Shown one piece after another: positions 8,996-19,771 of a DNA stretch of 64,000 nt (its first letter is position 1; every line of letters starts with the position of its first letter). The stretch is taken from contig NZ_CP092109.1 in assembly GCF_025263685.1 (NCBI RefSeq), positions 372,001 through 436,000 of the forward strand, in the 5' to 3' direction. Made by a program: the position numbers and the translations under genes. The notes beneath the pieces were generated by a model that did no database searches, was not told the DNA's origin, and was given only the letters and a program-made list of their open reading frames with translations. This DNA is from Geoalkalibacter halelectricus. GTDB taxonomy: Bacteria; Desulfobacterota; Desulfuromonadia; Desulfuromonadales; Geoalkalibacteraceae.

Positions 8996-9955
8996 TCAAA
9001 GGGCATTGGGCGGCCGCAGGCCCTGCAAAGCGGCGAGGATGTTGTCCACCACCATCTCGCCCATGCGCCGCCGGGTCTCGAAAGTGGCGCTGCCGATATG
9101 GGGCAGCAGGACCACATTGTCGAGTTCGGCCAATCCCGGCGCCAAACGCGGTTCTTCCTCGTACACATCAAAGCCGGCACCGGCCAACCTTTTTCCCTGC
9201 AAAAATTCAACCAAAACCTTTTCATCCACCACCGGCCCGCGGGCGGTATTGATCAAAATCGCCTCGGGCTTGAGCCGCGCCAACTGCGCGCGGCCGAGAA
9301 GATGGTGGGTTTCCGGGGTCAGGGGACAGTGCAGACTGATGAAGTCGCTTTGGGCCAGCAAGGTGTCGAGGTCGACGTAGCTCAGCCCCAGTTCCCGCCC
9401 CAGATCGCCGTCCAGGGGCCGGCGCTGAGTGTAGAGCAGACTCATGCCGAAACCGCGGGCGCGCCGCGCCATGGCCTGACCGATACGCCCGCACCCGATG
9501 ATGCCCAGGGTCTTGCCGGCGATCTCATGTCCCAAAAGCATTTGCGGACCCCAGCCATCGAATTGTCCGGCACGCACCATGCGATCACCCTCGACCAACC
9601 GGCGCGCCGTCGCCAGCAGCAGGGCAAAGGCAATATCGGCGGTGCTCTCGGTCAACACCCCCGGCGTGTTGGTCGCCGCCACCCCTCGCCTGCGGCAGGC
9701 CTCCAGGTCAATGTTGTTATAGCCCACCGCGTAATTGGCAACGATGCGCAACTGGGGTCCGGCAGCCTCGAGCAGGGCGTCATCGATGCGGTCGGTCAAA
9801 TGACAGAACAGCGCGTCAATTCCCGCCACGCGGGCGCGCAATTCGTCGGGCCCGAGCAGCTCATCGCCCTCGTGAACCTGGACCTCGGCGACGGCGGCCA
9901 GGCGGTCCAGGGGGCCTTGAATTATGGGGCGAGTCACAAAGACTGTGGGTCTCAT
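8996..9955 (-). CDS. D-isomer-specific 2-hydroxyacid dehydrogenase (glyoxylate/hydroxypyruvate reductase-like)
   Basis: A 319-residue NAD(P)-dependent dehydrogenase. The Rossmann motif is GIIGCGRIGQAMARR. The catalytic Arg lies in NTARGPVVDE, the Glu in DVYEEEPRLAPGL and the His in LPHIGSATFETR. The family reduces glyoxylate, hydroxypyruvate or similar 2-oxoacids; which one is not decided by the motifs. It sits between comF and the kinase in the same direction. Given the glycolate/lactate genes nearby, a glyoxylate reductase role is attractive but unproven. Confidence 0.88.
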   Translation of the reverse strand: MRPTVFVTRPIIQGPLDRLAAVAEVQVHEGDELLGPDELRARVAGIDALFCHLTDRIDDALLEAAGPQLRIVANYAVGYNNIDLEACRRRGVAATNTPGVLTESTADIAFALLLATARRLVEGDRMVRAGQFDGWGPQMLLGHEIAGKTLGIIGCGRIGQAMARRARGFGMSLLYTQRRPLDGDLGRELGLSYVDLDTLLAQSDFISLHCPLTPETHHLLGRAQLARLKPEAILINTARGPVVDEKVLVEFLQGKRLAGAGFDVYEEEPRLAPGLAELDNVVLLPHIGSATFETRRRMGEMVVDNILAALQGLRPPNAL

Positions 9956-9981
9956 GAATTCATCCTATCACTGAAAGAGGC

Positions 9982-10752
9982 TCAAACATCAAGAAGACGA
10001 GCCTGACGTGAAGTGCGGGCCAGAGCCACCGCCGCCACCGCCGCGGCGCCGCCGTCCAACAGGGCCTGGGAACAAGCGCTGAGCGTGGCGCCGGTGGTCA
10101 GCACATCATCCACCAACAACACCCGCCGTCCGGCCACCGCGCCTTGGGCGTGAAAAGCCCGGCGCAGATTGCGGTGACGTTCCTGGCGCGGCAGACCCTG
10201 CTGGAGCGCGGTGGGTCGCACCCGCCTTAAGAGCCTGGCGGGGGCGGCCAGGCGCAGATCCTTGGCCAGAATCCGCGCCAGCAGCTGGGCCTGGTTGTAG
10301 CCGCGCTGGCGCAAACGCTGGGCATGCAGGGGCACCGCGACGATCAGATCCGGCGCGAAGGCGCGAATACGTTCCCCGGTTGCCGCCAGGAGCAGGGCCG
10401 CCAGCGGCCGGTCGAGATCCAAGCGCCGGCCGAATTTGAAGAGTTGCACGGCATCCCGCAGCGCGCCCTCGTAATGGGCCGCCGCGGCGGCCCAGACAAA
10501 AGGCGGCTCTTGCCGCGTACAGTTCTCGCACAGATGGTCGCTGCCGTCGGCCGCGGCATAGGGAAGGGAACAGCGGGGACAACAGGGAGAGGCCAGGAGC
10601 CGAAAGGCGTCTCGGCAGACGGCGCAGAATCCGTCCTGATCCTTCGCCCCCAGGGGTTGATCGCACAGCGGGCAGCAAGGCGGCAGAAAAAGTCGCATCA
10701 AATCGGCGAGCTGATGCCTTGTCCAAGCCGCGCAGCCTCGCCCGCCGCCCAA
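9982..10752 (-). CDS. comF: ComF-family phosphoribosyltransferase-like protein
   Basis: A 256-residue ComF protein. The N-terminal zinc-ribbon region contains CCPLC, CAVC, CCPRC and CENC pairs (about 25-85). A type-I phosphoribosyltransferase domain follows, with the PRPP loop VLLVDDVLTTGATLSA near the C-terminus. ComF is linked to DNA uptake in competent bacteria but is widespread in non-competent ones, where its role is unclear. A TTG start at 10752, nine bases after a GGAG that overlaps the gpmI stop, fits coupling to gpmI. An ATG at 10698 would cut into the conserved leader of the domain. Confidence 0.85.
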   Translation of the reverse strand: MGGGRGCAAWTRHQLADLMRLFLPPCCPLCDQPLGAKDQDGFCAVCRDAFRLLASPCCPRCSLPYAAADGSDHLCENCTRQEPPFVWAAAAAHYEGALRDAVQLFKFGRRLDLDRPLAALLLAATGERIRAFAPDLIVAVPLHAQRLRQRGYNQAQLLARILAKDLRLAAPARLLRRVRPTALQQGLPRQERHRNLRRAFHAQGAVAGRRVLLVDDVLTTGATLSACSQALLDGGAAAVAAVALARTSRQARLLDV

Positions 10753-10765
10753 GATTGCGCACTCC

Positions 10766-12304
10766 TTAACCGCACACCAGCAGCGACTTGCCGGTCATCT
10801 CGCGCGGCGCATCCAGTCCCATCAAATCCAGTACGGTCGGCGCGAGGTCGGCCAGAATGCCAGGGTTGAGCTTGCCCCCGCGGCAATCGGGATCAACCAG
10901 GACCAGCGGCACCGGGTTGGATGTATGGGCCGTGTGCGCCCCGCCGCTGCCGTCGCTCATCTGTTCGCAGTTGCCGTGGTCGGCGGTGATCAGCAGCGCG
11001 CCGCCCTGGGCAAGAACCGCATCTGCGACCCGGCCGACGCAGGCATCCACGGTTTCCATGGCGGCCACGGCGGCATCCAGAACCCCCGTGTGCCCGACCA
11101 TGTCGCAGTTGGCGTAATTGAGCACGATCAGAGCATATTCGCCCGAGGCCACCCGCTTCTCCACCTCGTCGGTCACCTCGACGGCACTCATGGCCGGCTT
11201 CTGATCGTAGGTGGCGACATCGCGCGGAGACGGAATCAGACAGCGATCCTCACCGGGAAACGGTTCTTCACTGCCGCCGTTGAAGAAAAAGGTGACGTGG
11301 GCGTATTTTTCCGTTTCGGCAATGCGCAATTGCTTGAGGTCGGCGCCCGACACCACCTCGCCGAGCAGCCCGGTGAGCGCTTCGGGGCCGAAGGCAATGG
11401 GCAGATCGAAGGTGGCGTCGTACTCGGTCATGCACACATAGGCGCACAGCTTGGGATGCTTGCGGCGGGTGAACCCGTCGAAGTCCGTTTCGGTAAAAGC
11501 GCGGGTCAATTCCCGCGCCCGATCGCTGCGGAAATTAAAGAAGATGATGCCGTCGCCGTCATCCACCGTAACGGCGGGCTCGATCACCCGCGGCGCGACG
11601 AATTCATCGCCCTGCTCGGCGGCGTAGGCGGAAAGGATCGCCGCGCGGCTGTCCGCGGCGGCCTCGCCCACCCCTTCGGTCATGGCGCGATAGGCGCGCT
11701 CGACCCGATCCCAGCGGGTATCGCGGTCCATGGCATAGTAGCGCCCGGTGATGGTGGCGACGCGGCCGCAGCCGATGCGAGCGATCTCGTCTTCAAGTTG
11801 GGCGAGATAATCGATGCCGCTACGCGGCGGGGTATCGCGTCCATCGAGAAAAGCATGCACGCACACATCCGCGAGCCCTTCCTGCTTGGCCAGCTCGAGC
11901 AGAGCGTAGAGATGGGTGTTGTGAGAATGAACCCCGCCGTCGGAGAGCAGCCCCATGAGGTGTAGCTTGCTGCCGTTTTCGCGGATTTTTCCCAAGGCTC
12001 CGGTCAGCACCGGATTGGTGAAGAAATCGCCGTCGGCGATGCTTTTGCTGATGCGGGTCAAATCCTGATAGACGATGCGCCCGGCGCCGATGTTGAGATG
12101 GCCGACTTCGGAGTTGCCCATCTGCCCGTCGGGCAGGCCCACATCCATGCCCGAGGCGCCGATGCGGGTATGGGGATAGGTGGCGAAGAGCTCATCCAGA
12201 CGCGGCGTTTGCGCCTGGCATACGGCGTTTTGCTCGCATTGGGGATTAAGGCCCCAGCCATCGAGAATCACCAGGGCCACCGGCCGCTTGCCCTTGGTCG
12301 CCAT
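10766..12304 (-). CDS. gpmI: Cofactor-independent phosphoglycerate mutase
   Basis: A 512-residue 2,3-bisphosphoglycerate-independent phosphoglycerate mutase of glycolysis/gluconeogenesis. It has the N-terminal LVILDGWG metal site, the phosphoserine loop [17 protein letters not shown] (Ser about 65), the FLDGRDTPP segment, and the C-terminal [11 protein letters not shown] metal site. Length matches the family (about 510). ATG 12304 follows GGGAGG and lies two bases after the stop of the LapAB gene, so both are in one operon. Confidence 0.96.
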   Translation of the reverse strand: MATKGKRPVALVILDGWGLNPQCEQNAVCQAQTPRLDELFATYPHTRIGASGMDVGLPDGQMGNSEVGHLNIGAGRIVYQDLTRISKSIADGDFFTNPVLTGALGKIRENGSKLHLMGLLSDGGVHSHNTHLYALLELAKQEGLADVCVHAFLDGRDTPPRSGIDYLAQLEDEIARIGCGRVATITGRYYAMDRDTRWDRVERAYRAMTEGVGEAAADSRAAILSAYAAEQGDEFVAPRVIEPAVTVDDGDGIIFFNFRSDRARELTRAFTETDFDGFTRRKHPKLCAYVCMTEYDATFDLPIAFGPEALTGLLGEVVSGADLKQLRIAETEKYAHVTFFFNGGSEEPFPGEDRCLIPSPRDVATYDQKPAMSAVEVTDEVEKRVASGEYALIVLNYANCDMVGHTGVLDAAVAAMETVDACVGRVADAVLAQGGALLITADHGNCEQMSDGSGGAHTAHTSNPVPLVLVDPDCRGGKLNPGILADLAPTVLDLMGLDAPREMTGKSLLVCG

Positions 12305-12306
12305 GA

Positions 12307-13665
12307 TCAGGGACCTCCCGGGGGCAGGTCGCCGAATTCCACCGGCTTGATGGCGCTCAGATCGCTGCGCCCGCTCATCACCAGGGTGCCCCAGGTGCCG
12401 CAGCTGGTGCAGCGGCTGCGCCACTCGGGATAAGTCTCGCGACAGCTCTCGCACTCAAAGGCGACCTTGAGGCGTTTGTCCATGCCGATTGCGCGCCGAT
12501 ACTCATCCAGGGCCTCGTCGATGCGCTTGCGCCGCCGGTGTACCTCGGCGGCCAGCAGATGAATGAGGGGATGGTCGGACCCGGCGCTCTCGAGAGCGAA
12601 CACCTGCTCGCCGGCCTCCTCGACCATTTCCAGGCGCAGGCACAGCTTGGCATAGTAGAGACACAGAATCACGTCGCTCTCATTCTGCGCCATGCTGGTG
12701 CGATAAAAGGAGAGCAGGGTCGCCGGGTCCTCGGCCTCCAGAAACAGATCCTCCAGGCGCGCCAGAAAAATCCCCTTGCCCGATTTGCGGTAGCCTTCCT
12801 GCCAGACCCGCGCGGCTTCCTCCCTGCGGCCCTGGATGCGGTGGGCATCGCCCAGGGACACCCGCGCCGGAACGAATTCAGGATCCTGGCGCATCACTTC
12901 GGTGAATTCGGCCGTGGCCTTTTCGATCTCTCCGTCCTCCAAATCGCCCACCGCGACTTCGTACTTGATGTGCAGCAACCGCTTCTTTTCTTCGTCCAGG
13001 CGCGCGCTGCCCTGCATGACCTTGATCAGCCGCTTTTGCACCTCGAGGGCATCGCGCCAGCGGTTGTTCTTCATGGCCAGATCGCGCAGACCGCGCAGGG
13101 CCTTGCGGTTGTCCTTGTCGATTTTGAGTATTTCGTCGTAAATCTTTTCGGCATCGTCCTCCTGGCCCAGGCTCTCGTAGGTGGAGGCCAACTTGAAGAG
13201 CACCTCAAGGCTGCGCGGATCGGCCTCGCGCGCTTTGAGCAGACACGCCAGGGCATCGAGAGGCTGGTTTTCCTGAAGATTGAGGCTGGCCATGGCGATC
13301 AGGGTATCGCTGCGGCGCGGATCCTGGTCGAGGGCCTTTTGCAGCAAGGCGCGGGCCTTTTTCAAATCCCCCGAAAGCAGCTTGCCGACCCCTTCGCGGT
13401 AGGTGGCGTGGATGTCGCGCGATTTCTTGTCCTTGCGCTCCCGACGCCAATCGCGGCAGCGGTAAATGAAAATGCCGTAGGTGTAGACCGCCAGACCGAG
13501 AAGGAATCCGATCAGGATGGAGGCCACCACCACGACCACCGGCGAAGTGGTGAAGGATTTGCCGGCGAAATAGAAAAAGGTGATCTGATCGGGATTGATG
13601 GCGGCAAAATAAACGAAAAAGGCCAGAAAGAGGACGACGAGGACAAGGAAGCTGATCAGGGGCAT
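12307..13665 (-). CDS. lapB: LapA-LapB fusion: TPR protein controlling lipopolysaccharide assembly
   Basis: A 452-residue protein. Residues about 1-85 look like LapA (DUF1049): a first membrane helix, then [15 protein letters not shown], then a second helix ending in charged residues. Residues about 90-400 are TPR-like helices, and the C-terminus carries the LapB rubredoxin-like zinc site CESC...CTSC. In E. coli the neighbouring genes lapA and lapB regulate LpxC turnover by FtsH and hence LPS synthesis; here both appear in one polypeptide. ATG 13665 follows GGGGAG. The zinc cysteines are intact, so LapB function is expected. Confidence 0.82.
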   Translation of the reverse strand: MPLISFLVLVVLFLAFFVYFAAINPDQITFFYFAGKSFTTSPVVVVVASILIGFLLGLAVYTYGIFIYRCRDWRRERKDKKSRDIHATYREGVGKLLSGDLKKARALLQKALDQDPRRSDTLIAMASLNLQENQPLDALACLLKAREADPRSLEVLFKLASTYESLGQEDDAEKIYDEILKIDKDNRKALRGLRDLAMKNNRWRDALEVQKRLIKVMQGSARLDEEKKRLLHIKYEVAVGDLEDGEIEKATAEFTEVMRQDPEFVPARVSLGDAHRIQGRREEAARVWQEGYRKSGKGIFLARLEDLFLEAEDPATLLSFYRTSMAQNESDVILCLYYAKLCLRLEMVEEAGEQVFALESAGSDHPLIHLLAAEVHRRRKRIDEALDEYRRAIGMDKRLKVAFECESCRETYPEWRSRCTSCGTWGTLVMSGRSDLSAIKPVEFGDLPPGGP

Positions 13666-13721
13666 GGCGCTCTCCCCGGGCATGGGCCCAGAATAGGAAT
13701 CCAGATTCTAACTGTTCAGCA

Positions 13722-13826
13722 TGGGGTCGCAGCCCCCATGACAAGGGACGCTTTTCGCCGTCCCTGACCGCTTGCCTGGCGCCATCCCTGGCGCCAGACA
13801 CCCTCGCCATGGGGGCTGCGACCCCA
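13722..13826. repeat. 105-bp inverted-repeat element with internal hairpins
   Basis: Perfect 19-bp terminal inverted repeats (TGGGGTCGCAGCCCCCATG at 13722-13740 and its complement at 13808-13826) enclose two further structures. These are an AGGGACG/CGTCCCT hairpin (13744-13765) and a direct repeat of CCTGGCGCC (13775-13783 and 13788-13796). The RNA or DNA could fold into a multi-branched cruciform. It lies between dksA and lapB, with no coding sense, and may be a REP/MITE-type element or a processing/termination site. Confidence 0.6.
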
Positions 13827-13855
13827 CACCGGATGAAGAGATAATTCAAATTAGA

Positions 13856-14209
13856 CTATTCGCCGAATTTTTCCACCTCGGTCTTGCATTCAACACAATA
13901 GCGCGAAAAGGGCCGAACTTCCATCCGCCGCGGGGCGATTTCCTCGCCGCAGCGCAGGCACTCGCCGTATTCGCCCTGCGCGATACGCTCAAGGGCCGCA
14001 TCAATGTCGCGAATCAACTGCCGCTGCGTCTCGCTGAGATTCATCAGCACGTCGCGGTTGTAGGTGTTGGCCGAGATGTCACCGATATCGCCGACCCCGT
14101 CCTGGCCGAGATCCTGGCAAGCCTGAAGAGAGTCGTTGACCTCGCGCAGCGCCTCCTGACGCAGCTTAAGCAACTGGCGACGTGCCTGTTCCACCCGTTC
14201 TGGGTCCAT
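13856..14209 (-). CDS. dksA: DksA/TraR-family transcription factor
   Basis: A 117-residue protein with an N-terminal coiled coil (about 1-70) whose tip carries acidic residues (DGVGDIGDIS), and a C-terminal four-cysteine zinc finger (CLRC about 82, CVEC about 105). DksA enters the RNA polymerase secondary channel and works with ppGpp on rRNA and amino-acid promoters. Length is shorter than E. coli DksA (151) but normal for the delta-type proteins. It is co-directional with rlmH, 30 bases upstream. Confidence 0.88.
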   Translation of the reverse strand: MDPERVEQARRQLLKLRQEALREVNDSLQACQDLGQDGVGDIGDISANTYNRDVLMNLSETQRQLIRDIDAALERIAQGEYGECLRCGEEIAPRRMEVRPFSRYCVECKTEVEKFGE

Positions 14210-14239
14210 GGATCACTCCTGCGAAGGGGCAGGGCCCCG

Positions 14240-14716
14240 TCAGCGGTTATGGTACGGTTCGTTACGCACGATGGTCAGGCCGCGATAGAGCTGCTCGAGC
14301 AAAAACAGGCGCGCCATCTGGTGCGTGAAGGTCATCTGCGAAAGGGACAAAACCAAGTTGGCGCGCCGCTTCACCTCGTCGCAAAGACCGTAGGCGCCGC
14401 CGAGGATGAACACCAATTCGGCGGTGCCGCCCAGCATGTGCTCTTCGAGAAAGCCGGCCAGCTTCTCCGAGGTCATGGCCCGCCCGCCTTCGTCCAGGAC
14501 CACCACCTGGGCGTTTTCGCCGACCTTGGCCAAAAGCCGTTCGCCTTCGCGGTCGCGAATGCGCGCGACATCGGGCCTGCGCCCCCCGGCCTTCTCCTCC
14601 TTGATCTCAAGGACTTCCAAGGGCAGATAGCGTCGCACCCGTGCGGAAAAATCCTCAACGCCGGCCCGCAGATACGCCTCGCTGACGCGCCCGACACACA
14701 ACAGCCTGAGCTTCAC
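14240..14716 (-). CDS. rlmH: 23S rRNA pseudouridine-1915 N3-methyltransferase RlmH
   Basis: A 158-residue SPOUT methyltransferase with the family signature VFILGGAYGLCDEV and the C-terminal LSLSQMTFTHQMARLFLLEQLYRG and YHNR end. It methylates pseudouridine 1915 of 23S rRNA in helix 69. It starts with GTG in a four-base overlap with the rsfS stop (GTGA), so translation is coupled. The rsfS-rlmH order is common in bacteria. Confidence 0.95.
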   Translation of the reverse strand: MKLRLLCVGRVSEAYLRAGVEDFSARVRRYLPLEVLEIKEEKAGGRRPDVARIRDREGERLLAKVGENAQVVVLDEGGRAMTSEKLAGFLEEHMLGGTAELVFILGGAYGLCDEVKRRANLVLSLSQMTFTHQMARLFLLEQLYRGLTIVRNEPYHNR

Positions 14717-15093
14717 CGCGCCGCGGCCTTGTTCTCCCAGTGATATTCATCCGGAATGGGCAACTCAGCGGCCTCGCGCCACAATCCATCCAGGTCGTAG
14801 AATTCGCGCACCGCCGGCTGAAACACGTGCACCATGACATCGCCGTAATCGAGCAGCACCCAGCGACCTTCGTTCATCCCCTCGATGGCCAGGGGCAGGG
14901 TATGGTGCTGGTTCTTGAGGCCCAAGCGCACCCCTTCGGCAATGGCCTGGACCTGCCGATCGGAGCGTCCGGTGACGAGCAGGAGAAAATCGGTCAGGGA
15001 TGAGAGCTTGCGCACATCGAGCAGGCGTACGTCGGTCGCTTTCTTTTCCAGGGCGTGGGCGGCACAAAGCAGTGCCCGCTGATCGGATTGCAA
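14713..15093 (-). CDS. rsfS: Ribosomal silencing factor RsfS
   Basis: A 126-residue RsfS/Iojap/DUF143 protein with LLDVRKLSSLTDFLLLVTGRSDRQVQAI and the conserved WVLLDYGDVMVHVFQPAVREFYDLDGLW. It binds L14 on the large subunit and blocks subunit joining in starvation. The best start is TTG 15093, eight bases after GAGGT at the end of nadD. The neighbours nadD and rlmH are its usual partners. Confidence 0.93.
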   Translation of the reverse strand: MQSDQRALLCAAHALEKKATDVRLLDVRKLSSLTDFLLLVTGRSDRQVQAIAEGVRLGLKNQHHTLPLAIEGMNEGRWVLLDYGDVMVHVFQPAVREFYDLDGLWREAAELPIPDEYHWENKAAAR

Positions 15094-15096
15094 AAT

Positions 15097-15753
15097 TCAA
15101 GACCTCGCGTGGCCCCAGTACAGGGCGTGATGATGAAGGTAATCCTCAACCGCCGCCGGAATCAGGTAGCGCACGGAGCGCCCGGCGGCGACCAACTGGC
15201 GAATTCGGGTCGAGGAAATATCGAGAAACGTTTCCTCGAGAAAAATCACGGAAAATCCAGAGTGATGGAGCAAGCGTCGGGAGGCGCCATCATAACAGAA
15301 CTCATCGGCCACCGCAACCGGCAGCAGCTCGCCCGGCGAGCCGCCGCGGCTGCCCGGACGGGCCGTCACCACGATGTGGCAGAGGCCGAACAGGCGCGGG
15401 TATTCATACCAGCTCGCTATCTCGACAAAGGAGTCCATTCCCATGATGAAGAAGAACTCATCCCCGGGATACTCGCGGTGCAGAATCTCCAGGGTGTCCA
15501 CGGAAAAGCTCTTGCCGCTGCGGCGGTTTTCCACATCGCTGGCCGCAAAGGCCGGATTGTCGGCGATGGCCGCGCGCACCATGGCCAGGCGATGATCAAA
15601 GGCCACCTCGCCTTCCAGGGGCTTGTGCGGCGGCGTGGCGGCCGGAATGAACAGCACCCGGTCGAGGGCGCAGGCCTCGCGCACTTCCTCGGCGATGCGC
15701 AGGTGCGCCAGATGGATGGGATTGAAGGTGCCGCCGAGAATGCCGGTTTTCAT
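15097..15753 (-). CDS. nadD: Nicotinate-nucleotide adenylyltransferase
   Basis: A 218-residue nucleotidyltransferase for NAD synthesis (NaMN + ATP to NaAD). It has the GGTFNPIHLAHL motif at the N-terminus, the FIPAATPPHK segment and the C-terminal ISSTRIRQLVAAGRSVRYLIP signature. The start is ATG 15753 just before GILGGTFNP; a longer open frame upstream overlaps proA and is spurious. Only a weak GGGA precedes the ATG. Confidence 0.95.
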   Translation of the reverse strand: MKTGILGGTFNPIHLAHLRIAEEVREACALDRVLFIPAATPPHKPLEGEVAFDHRLAMVRAAIADNPAFAASDVENRRSGKSFSVDTLEILHREYPGDEFFFIMGMDSFVEIASWYEYPRLFGLCHIVVTARPGSRGGSPGELLPVAVADEFCYDGASRRLLHHSGFSVIFLEETFLDISSTRIRQLVAAGRSVRYLIPAAVEDYLHHHALYWGHARS

Positions 15754-15812
15754 AGAGCGATCCCGTGGAAAATTCCCGGAAAAGGGCGGCGGGGACGCAG
15801 CATGCCGCGCCC

Positions 15813-17069
15813 TTAGGAACGAACCTGGCCGTCGCCGAGGACGATGAATTTGCGCGTGGTCAGATCCTCCAGGCCCATGGGCCCGAAGGAATGCAGCTTG
15901 GTGGTGGAGATGCCGATTTCCGCGCCGAGACCGAACTGGTTGCCGTCGGAGAAACGCGAGGAGGCATTGACCATGACCACGCTGGAATTGACCTCGCGCA
16001 GAAAGCGCTGGCTGCTGTGATAGTCGCGGGTGACGATCACCTCGGTGTGCAACGAGCCGTAACGATCGATGTGCGCCACCGCCTCGTCGAGGTTTTCCAC
16101 CACGCGCACCGCCAGAATCAGATCGAGGAACTCGGCCCCCCAATCGGCGTCCGTGGCCGCCTTGACCTCGGGAGCAAAGGAGCGGGTGATCGGGCAACCG
16201 CGCACCTCCACGCCCTGGGCTCGCATGGCCTGCGCGATGCGCGGCACGAAGGTCTCGGCGATGTCCTTGTGAATCAGCAGGGTCTCCATGGCGTTGCACA
16301 CGCCGGGGCGCTGCACCTTGGCGTTGATGCAGATCTTCTCCGCCATCTCGAAGTCGGCGCTGGCGTCGACAAAGGTATGGCAGACACCCTTGTAATGCTT
16401 AATCACCGGAATACGCGAGTTTTCCGCGACGAAACGAATCAACCCCTCGCCGCCGCGCGGGATGATGAGATCGATGTGCTCCTCGCACTTGAGCAGCTCG
16501 AGCACCGCCTGCCGATCGGTGGTGGCGACGATCTGCACCGCCGCCTCGGGCAGGCCCAGGCTTTTCAACTCGGCCTTGAGCACCGCGCCGATGGCGGTGT
16601 TGGAGGCAATCGCCTCGGACCCACCGCGCAACACCACGGCGTTGCCGCTCTTGAGACACAACCCGGCGGCGTCGGCGGTCACATTGGGGCGCGACTCATA
16701 GACGATGCCGATCACTCCTAGGGGAATGCGCACCCGGCCGACCTGAATGCCGTTGGGTCGCCGCCACATGCCGGTCACCTCGCCCACGGGATCGGGCAGA
16801 GCGGCGACCTCGCGCAGCCCCTCGGCCATGGCGGCGATGCGTTTCTCGTCAAGGATCAGACGATCGATCATGGCCGGTGCCAGGCCGCGTTCATGGGCCG
16901 CGGACACATCCTTCTCGTTGGCCGCCATCAGCGCCGGCGCCGCGGCTTCGAGGGCGGCGGCCATGCGCAGCAGCAAATCATTCTTGACCGCGGAGGACAG
17001 GTTGGCGAGAACGCGGCCGGCCTGCCGCGCCTCGGTGGCCAGGGACAGCATCTGATCGGCGATGGTCAT
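15813..17069 (-). CDS. proA: Gamma-glutamyl phosphate reductase
   Basis: A 418-residue member of the aldehyde dehydrogenase-like superfamily that reduces gamma-glutamyl phosphate to glutamate semialdehyde in proline synthesis. The catalytic cysteine lies in [17 protein letters not shown], and the C-terminal [19 protein letters not shown] is typical of ProA. ATG follows GGAG. It lies directly downstream of proB, giving a proB-proA pair. Confidence 0.96.
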   Translation of the reverse strand: MTIADQMLSLATEARQAGRVLANLSSAVKNDLLLRMAAALEAAAPALMAANEKDVSAAHERGLAPAMIDRLILDEKRIAAMAEGLREVAALPDPVGEVTGMWRRPNGIQVGRVRIPLGVIGIVYESRPNVTADAAGLCLKSGNAVVLRGGSEAIASNTAIGAVLKAELKSLGLPEAAVQIVATTDRQAVLELLKCEEHIDLIIPRGGEGLIRFVAENSRIPVIKHYKGVCHTFVDASADFEMAEKICINAKVQRPGVCNAMETLLIHKDIAETFVPRIAQAMRAQGVEVRGCPITRSFAPEVKAATDADWGAEFLDLILAVRVVENLDEAVAHIDRYGSLHTEVIVTRDYHSSQRFLREVNSSVVMVNASSRFSDGNQFGLGAEIGISTTKLHSFGPMGLEDLTTRKFIVLGDGQVRS

Positions 17070-17114
17070 GCCGGACTCCTTCCAGTTCAGGGGCGACCCC
17101 AGGGGCCGCCGCGA

Positions 17115-18257
17115 TCACTCTTCTTCGGTTTCAGTCGCCGAGGAAATCACCAGGTTGTCGCGATGAATCACCTCATCACCGTATTTGTACCCCAGGCTTG
17201 CCTCGATTTCCGAGGTTTTTTTGCCCATAATGCGCAACAACTCAGTGAGATTATAGCCGATGACCCCCTTGGCGAACTCGCTGCCTTGCGCGTCGCACAG
17301 CCGGACTGAATCGCCCCGCTCGAAACGGCCCTCCACGCCCGTAATCCCGGAGGGCAGCAGACTCTTGCCGCCCTCAATCAGGGCGCGGCGCGCGCCCTCG
17401 TCGACGAACACCTTGCCGCGCGGCTTTTTGGTGAAGGCGATCCAGTGCTTTTTCGCCGCCATGCGGTCGCGCGCCGGCAGAAAATAGGTTCCCACCTCCT
17501 CGCCGGCGAAGGCCCGTGCCAGGGTCTGTGGGTCACGACCGTTGATGATGAGCGTGCCAATGCCGTTGAGGGACGCGCGCCGCGCGGCCTTGACCTTGCT
17601 GGCCATGCCGCCGGTGCCCAGGGCCGAGCCTTCACCGCCGGCCATGGCCTGGATCTGGTCGGTGACCCGCTCGACCAGCGGGATCAGGCGCGCGTCGGGA
17701 CAGCTCTGGGGATTTTGGTCGTAGAGTCCGCTCACATCGGAGAGAATAACCAGCAGATCGGCTTCGAGCAGCGAGGCCACCATGGCGGAAAGATTGTCGT
17801 TGTCGCCGAAGCGAATCTCCTCGACCACCACCGTGTCGTTTTCGTTGATGATCGGCGTCACACCGAAATCGAGCAGAGTCAGCAGGGTATTGCGGGCGTT
17901 GAGATAACGGCGCCGGTTGGCCAGATCATCGCGGGTGAGCAGAACCTGGGCGGCCAGATAGCCTTGCTCCTGAAAATATTCCTTGTAGGCGCGCATCAGG
18001 CGCGGCTGGCCGATGGCGGCCGCCGCCTGCTTGAGGGGAATGGTCTGGGGCCGGCCGGAGATGCCCAGCACCCCCTTGCCGGCGGACACGGCGCCCGAGG
18101 AGACCAGAATGACCTCGAGACCCTGAGCCTTCAGCCGGCAGACCTCTTGGCAAAGAGCGGCGATGCGCGGAAGCAGCAGACCATTGCCGTCGGAAATCAC
18201 ATTGCTGCCGATTTTAACGACGACCCGCCGGACCCGCTTGAGAAAGTTTTGGCGCAT
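17115..18257 (-). CDS. proB: Glutamate 5-kinase with PUA domain
   Basis: A 380-residue glutamate 5-kinase, the first and feedback-controlled step of proline synthesis. The amino-acid-kinase domain (about 1-260) has VVKIGSNV, LVSSGAVSAG, INENDTV and GTGGMASKVKAA. A PUA domain follows (about 280-360). ATG 18257 is preferred because AGGTGG lies eight bases upstream; an in-frame GTG four codons earlier has no ribosome site. Confidence 0.95.
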   Translation of the reverse strand: MRQNFLKRVRRVVVKIGSNVISDGNGLLLPRIAALCQEVCRLKAQGLEVILVSSGAVSAGKGVLGISGRPQTIPLKQAAAAIGQPRLMRAYKEYFQEQGYLAAQVLLTRDDLANRRRYLNARNTLLTLLDFGVTPIINENDTVVVEEIRFGDNDNLSAMVASLLEADLLVILSDVSGLYDQNPQSCPDARLIPLVERVTDQIQAMAGGEGSALGTGGMASKVKAARRASLNGIGTLIINGRDPQTLARAFAGEEVGTYFLPARDRMAAKKHWIAFTKKPRGKVFVDEGARRALIEGGKSLLPSGITGVEGRFERGDSVRLCDAQGSEFAKGVIGYNLTELLRIMGKKTSEIEASLGYKYGDEVIHRDNLVISSATETEEE

Positions 18258-18309
18258 GGTGCGAGCCACCTAAAGCAGAGGAAATCTGGTGAAAAAAAGC
18301 GCCGCCATC

Positions 18310-19410
<1,101 letters not shown>

Positions 19411-19439
19411 TCAAAGGAAAAAACCGGACCTTCAGCTAA

Positions 19440-19475
19440 GAAAAAAGCCCGGCGTCCTTGACGGAACCGGGCTTT
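19440..19475 (-). terminator. Terminator after rplU-rpmA
   Basis: On the minus strand a 9-bp stem (AAAGCCCGG / CCGGGCTTT) with a 14-nt loop runs into TTTTTTC. It would end most rplU-rpmA transcripts before obgE. The remaining gap holds short CCCTGGTC-type repeats and no other recognisable feature. Confidence 0.75.
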
Positions 19476-19497
19476 CCTGGTGGATTGTGCGACTGGA

Positions 19498-19752
19498 TCA
19501 GGCGGCGTAGACGCTGATCTTCTTGCGGTCGCGGTCCTTGCGCTCGAACTTCACCACGCCGTCGATGAGGGCGAACAGGGTGTAGTCCTTGCCCACGCCG
19601 ACGTTTTCACCGGGGTGGAAGGTGGTGCCGCGCTGACGCACCAGAATCGATCCGGCGGTCACCTGCTCGCCGCCGAAACGCTTGACACCGAGGCGCTTGC
19701 CTGCACTGTCGCGGCCGTTACGGGTACTGCCGACCCCTTTCTTATGTGCCAT
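19498..19752 (-). CDS. rpmA: 50S ribosomal protein L27
   Basis: An 84-residue L27 starting [16 protein letters not shown], the canonical N-terminus that reaches the peptidyl-transferase centre, with the [20 protein letters not shown] body. There is no Firmicutes-type cleavable leader. It lies 19 bases after rplU in the usual operon. Confidence 0.98.
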   Translation of the reverse strand: MAHKKGVGSTRNGRDSAGKRLGVKRFGGEQVTAGSILVRQRGTTFHPGENVGVGKDYTLFALIDGVVKFERKDRDRKKISVYAA

Positions 19753-19771
19753 GGATCAACCTCCTCAAACC

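Noticed and set aside
15754-16299. N-terminal extension of nadD to 400 residues
   Set aside because: The extra 182 codons overlap proA and are unlike any NadD; the family begins at GILGGTFNP.
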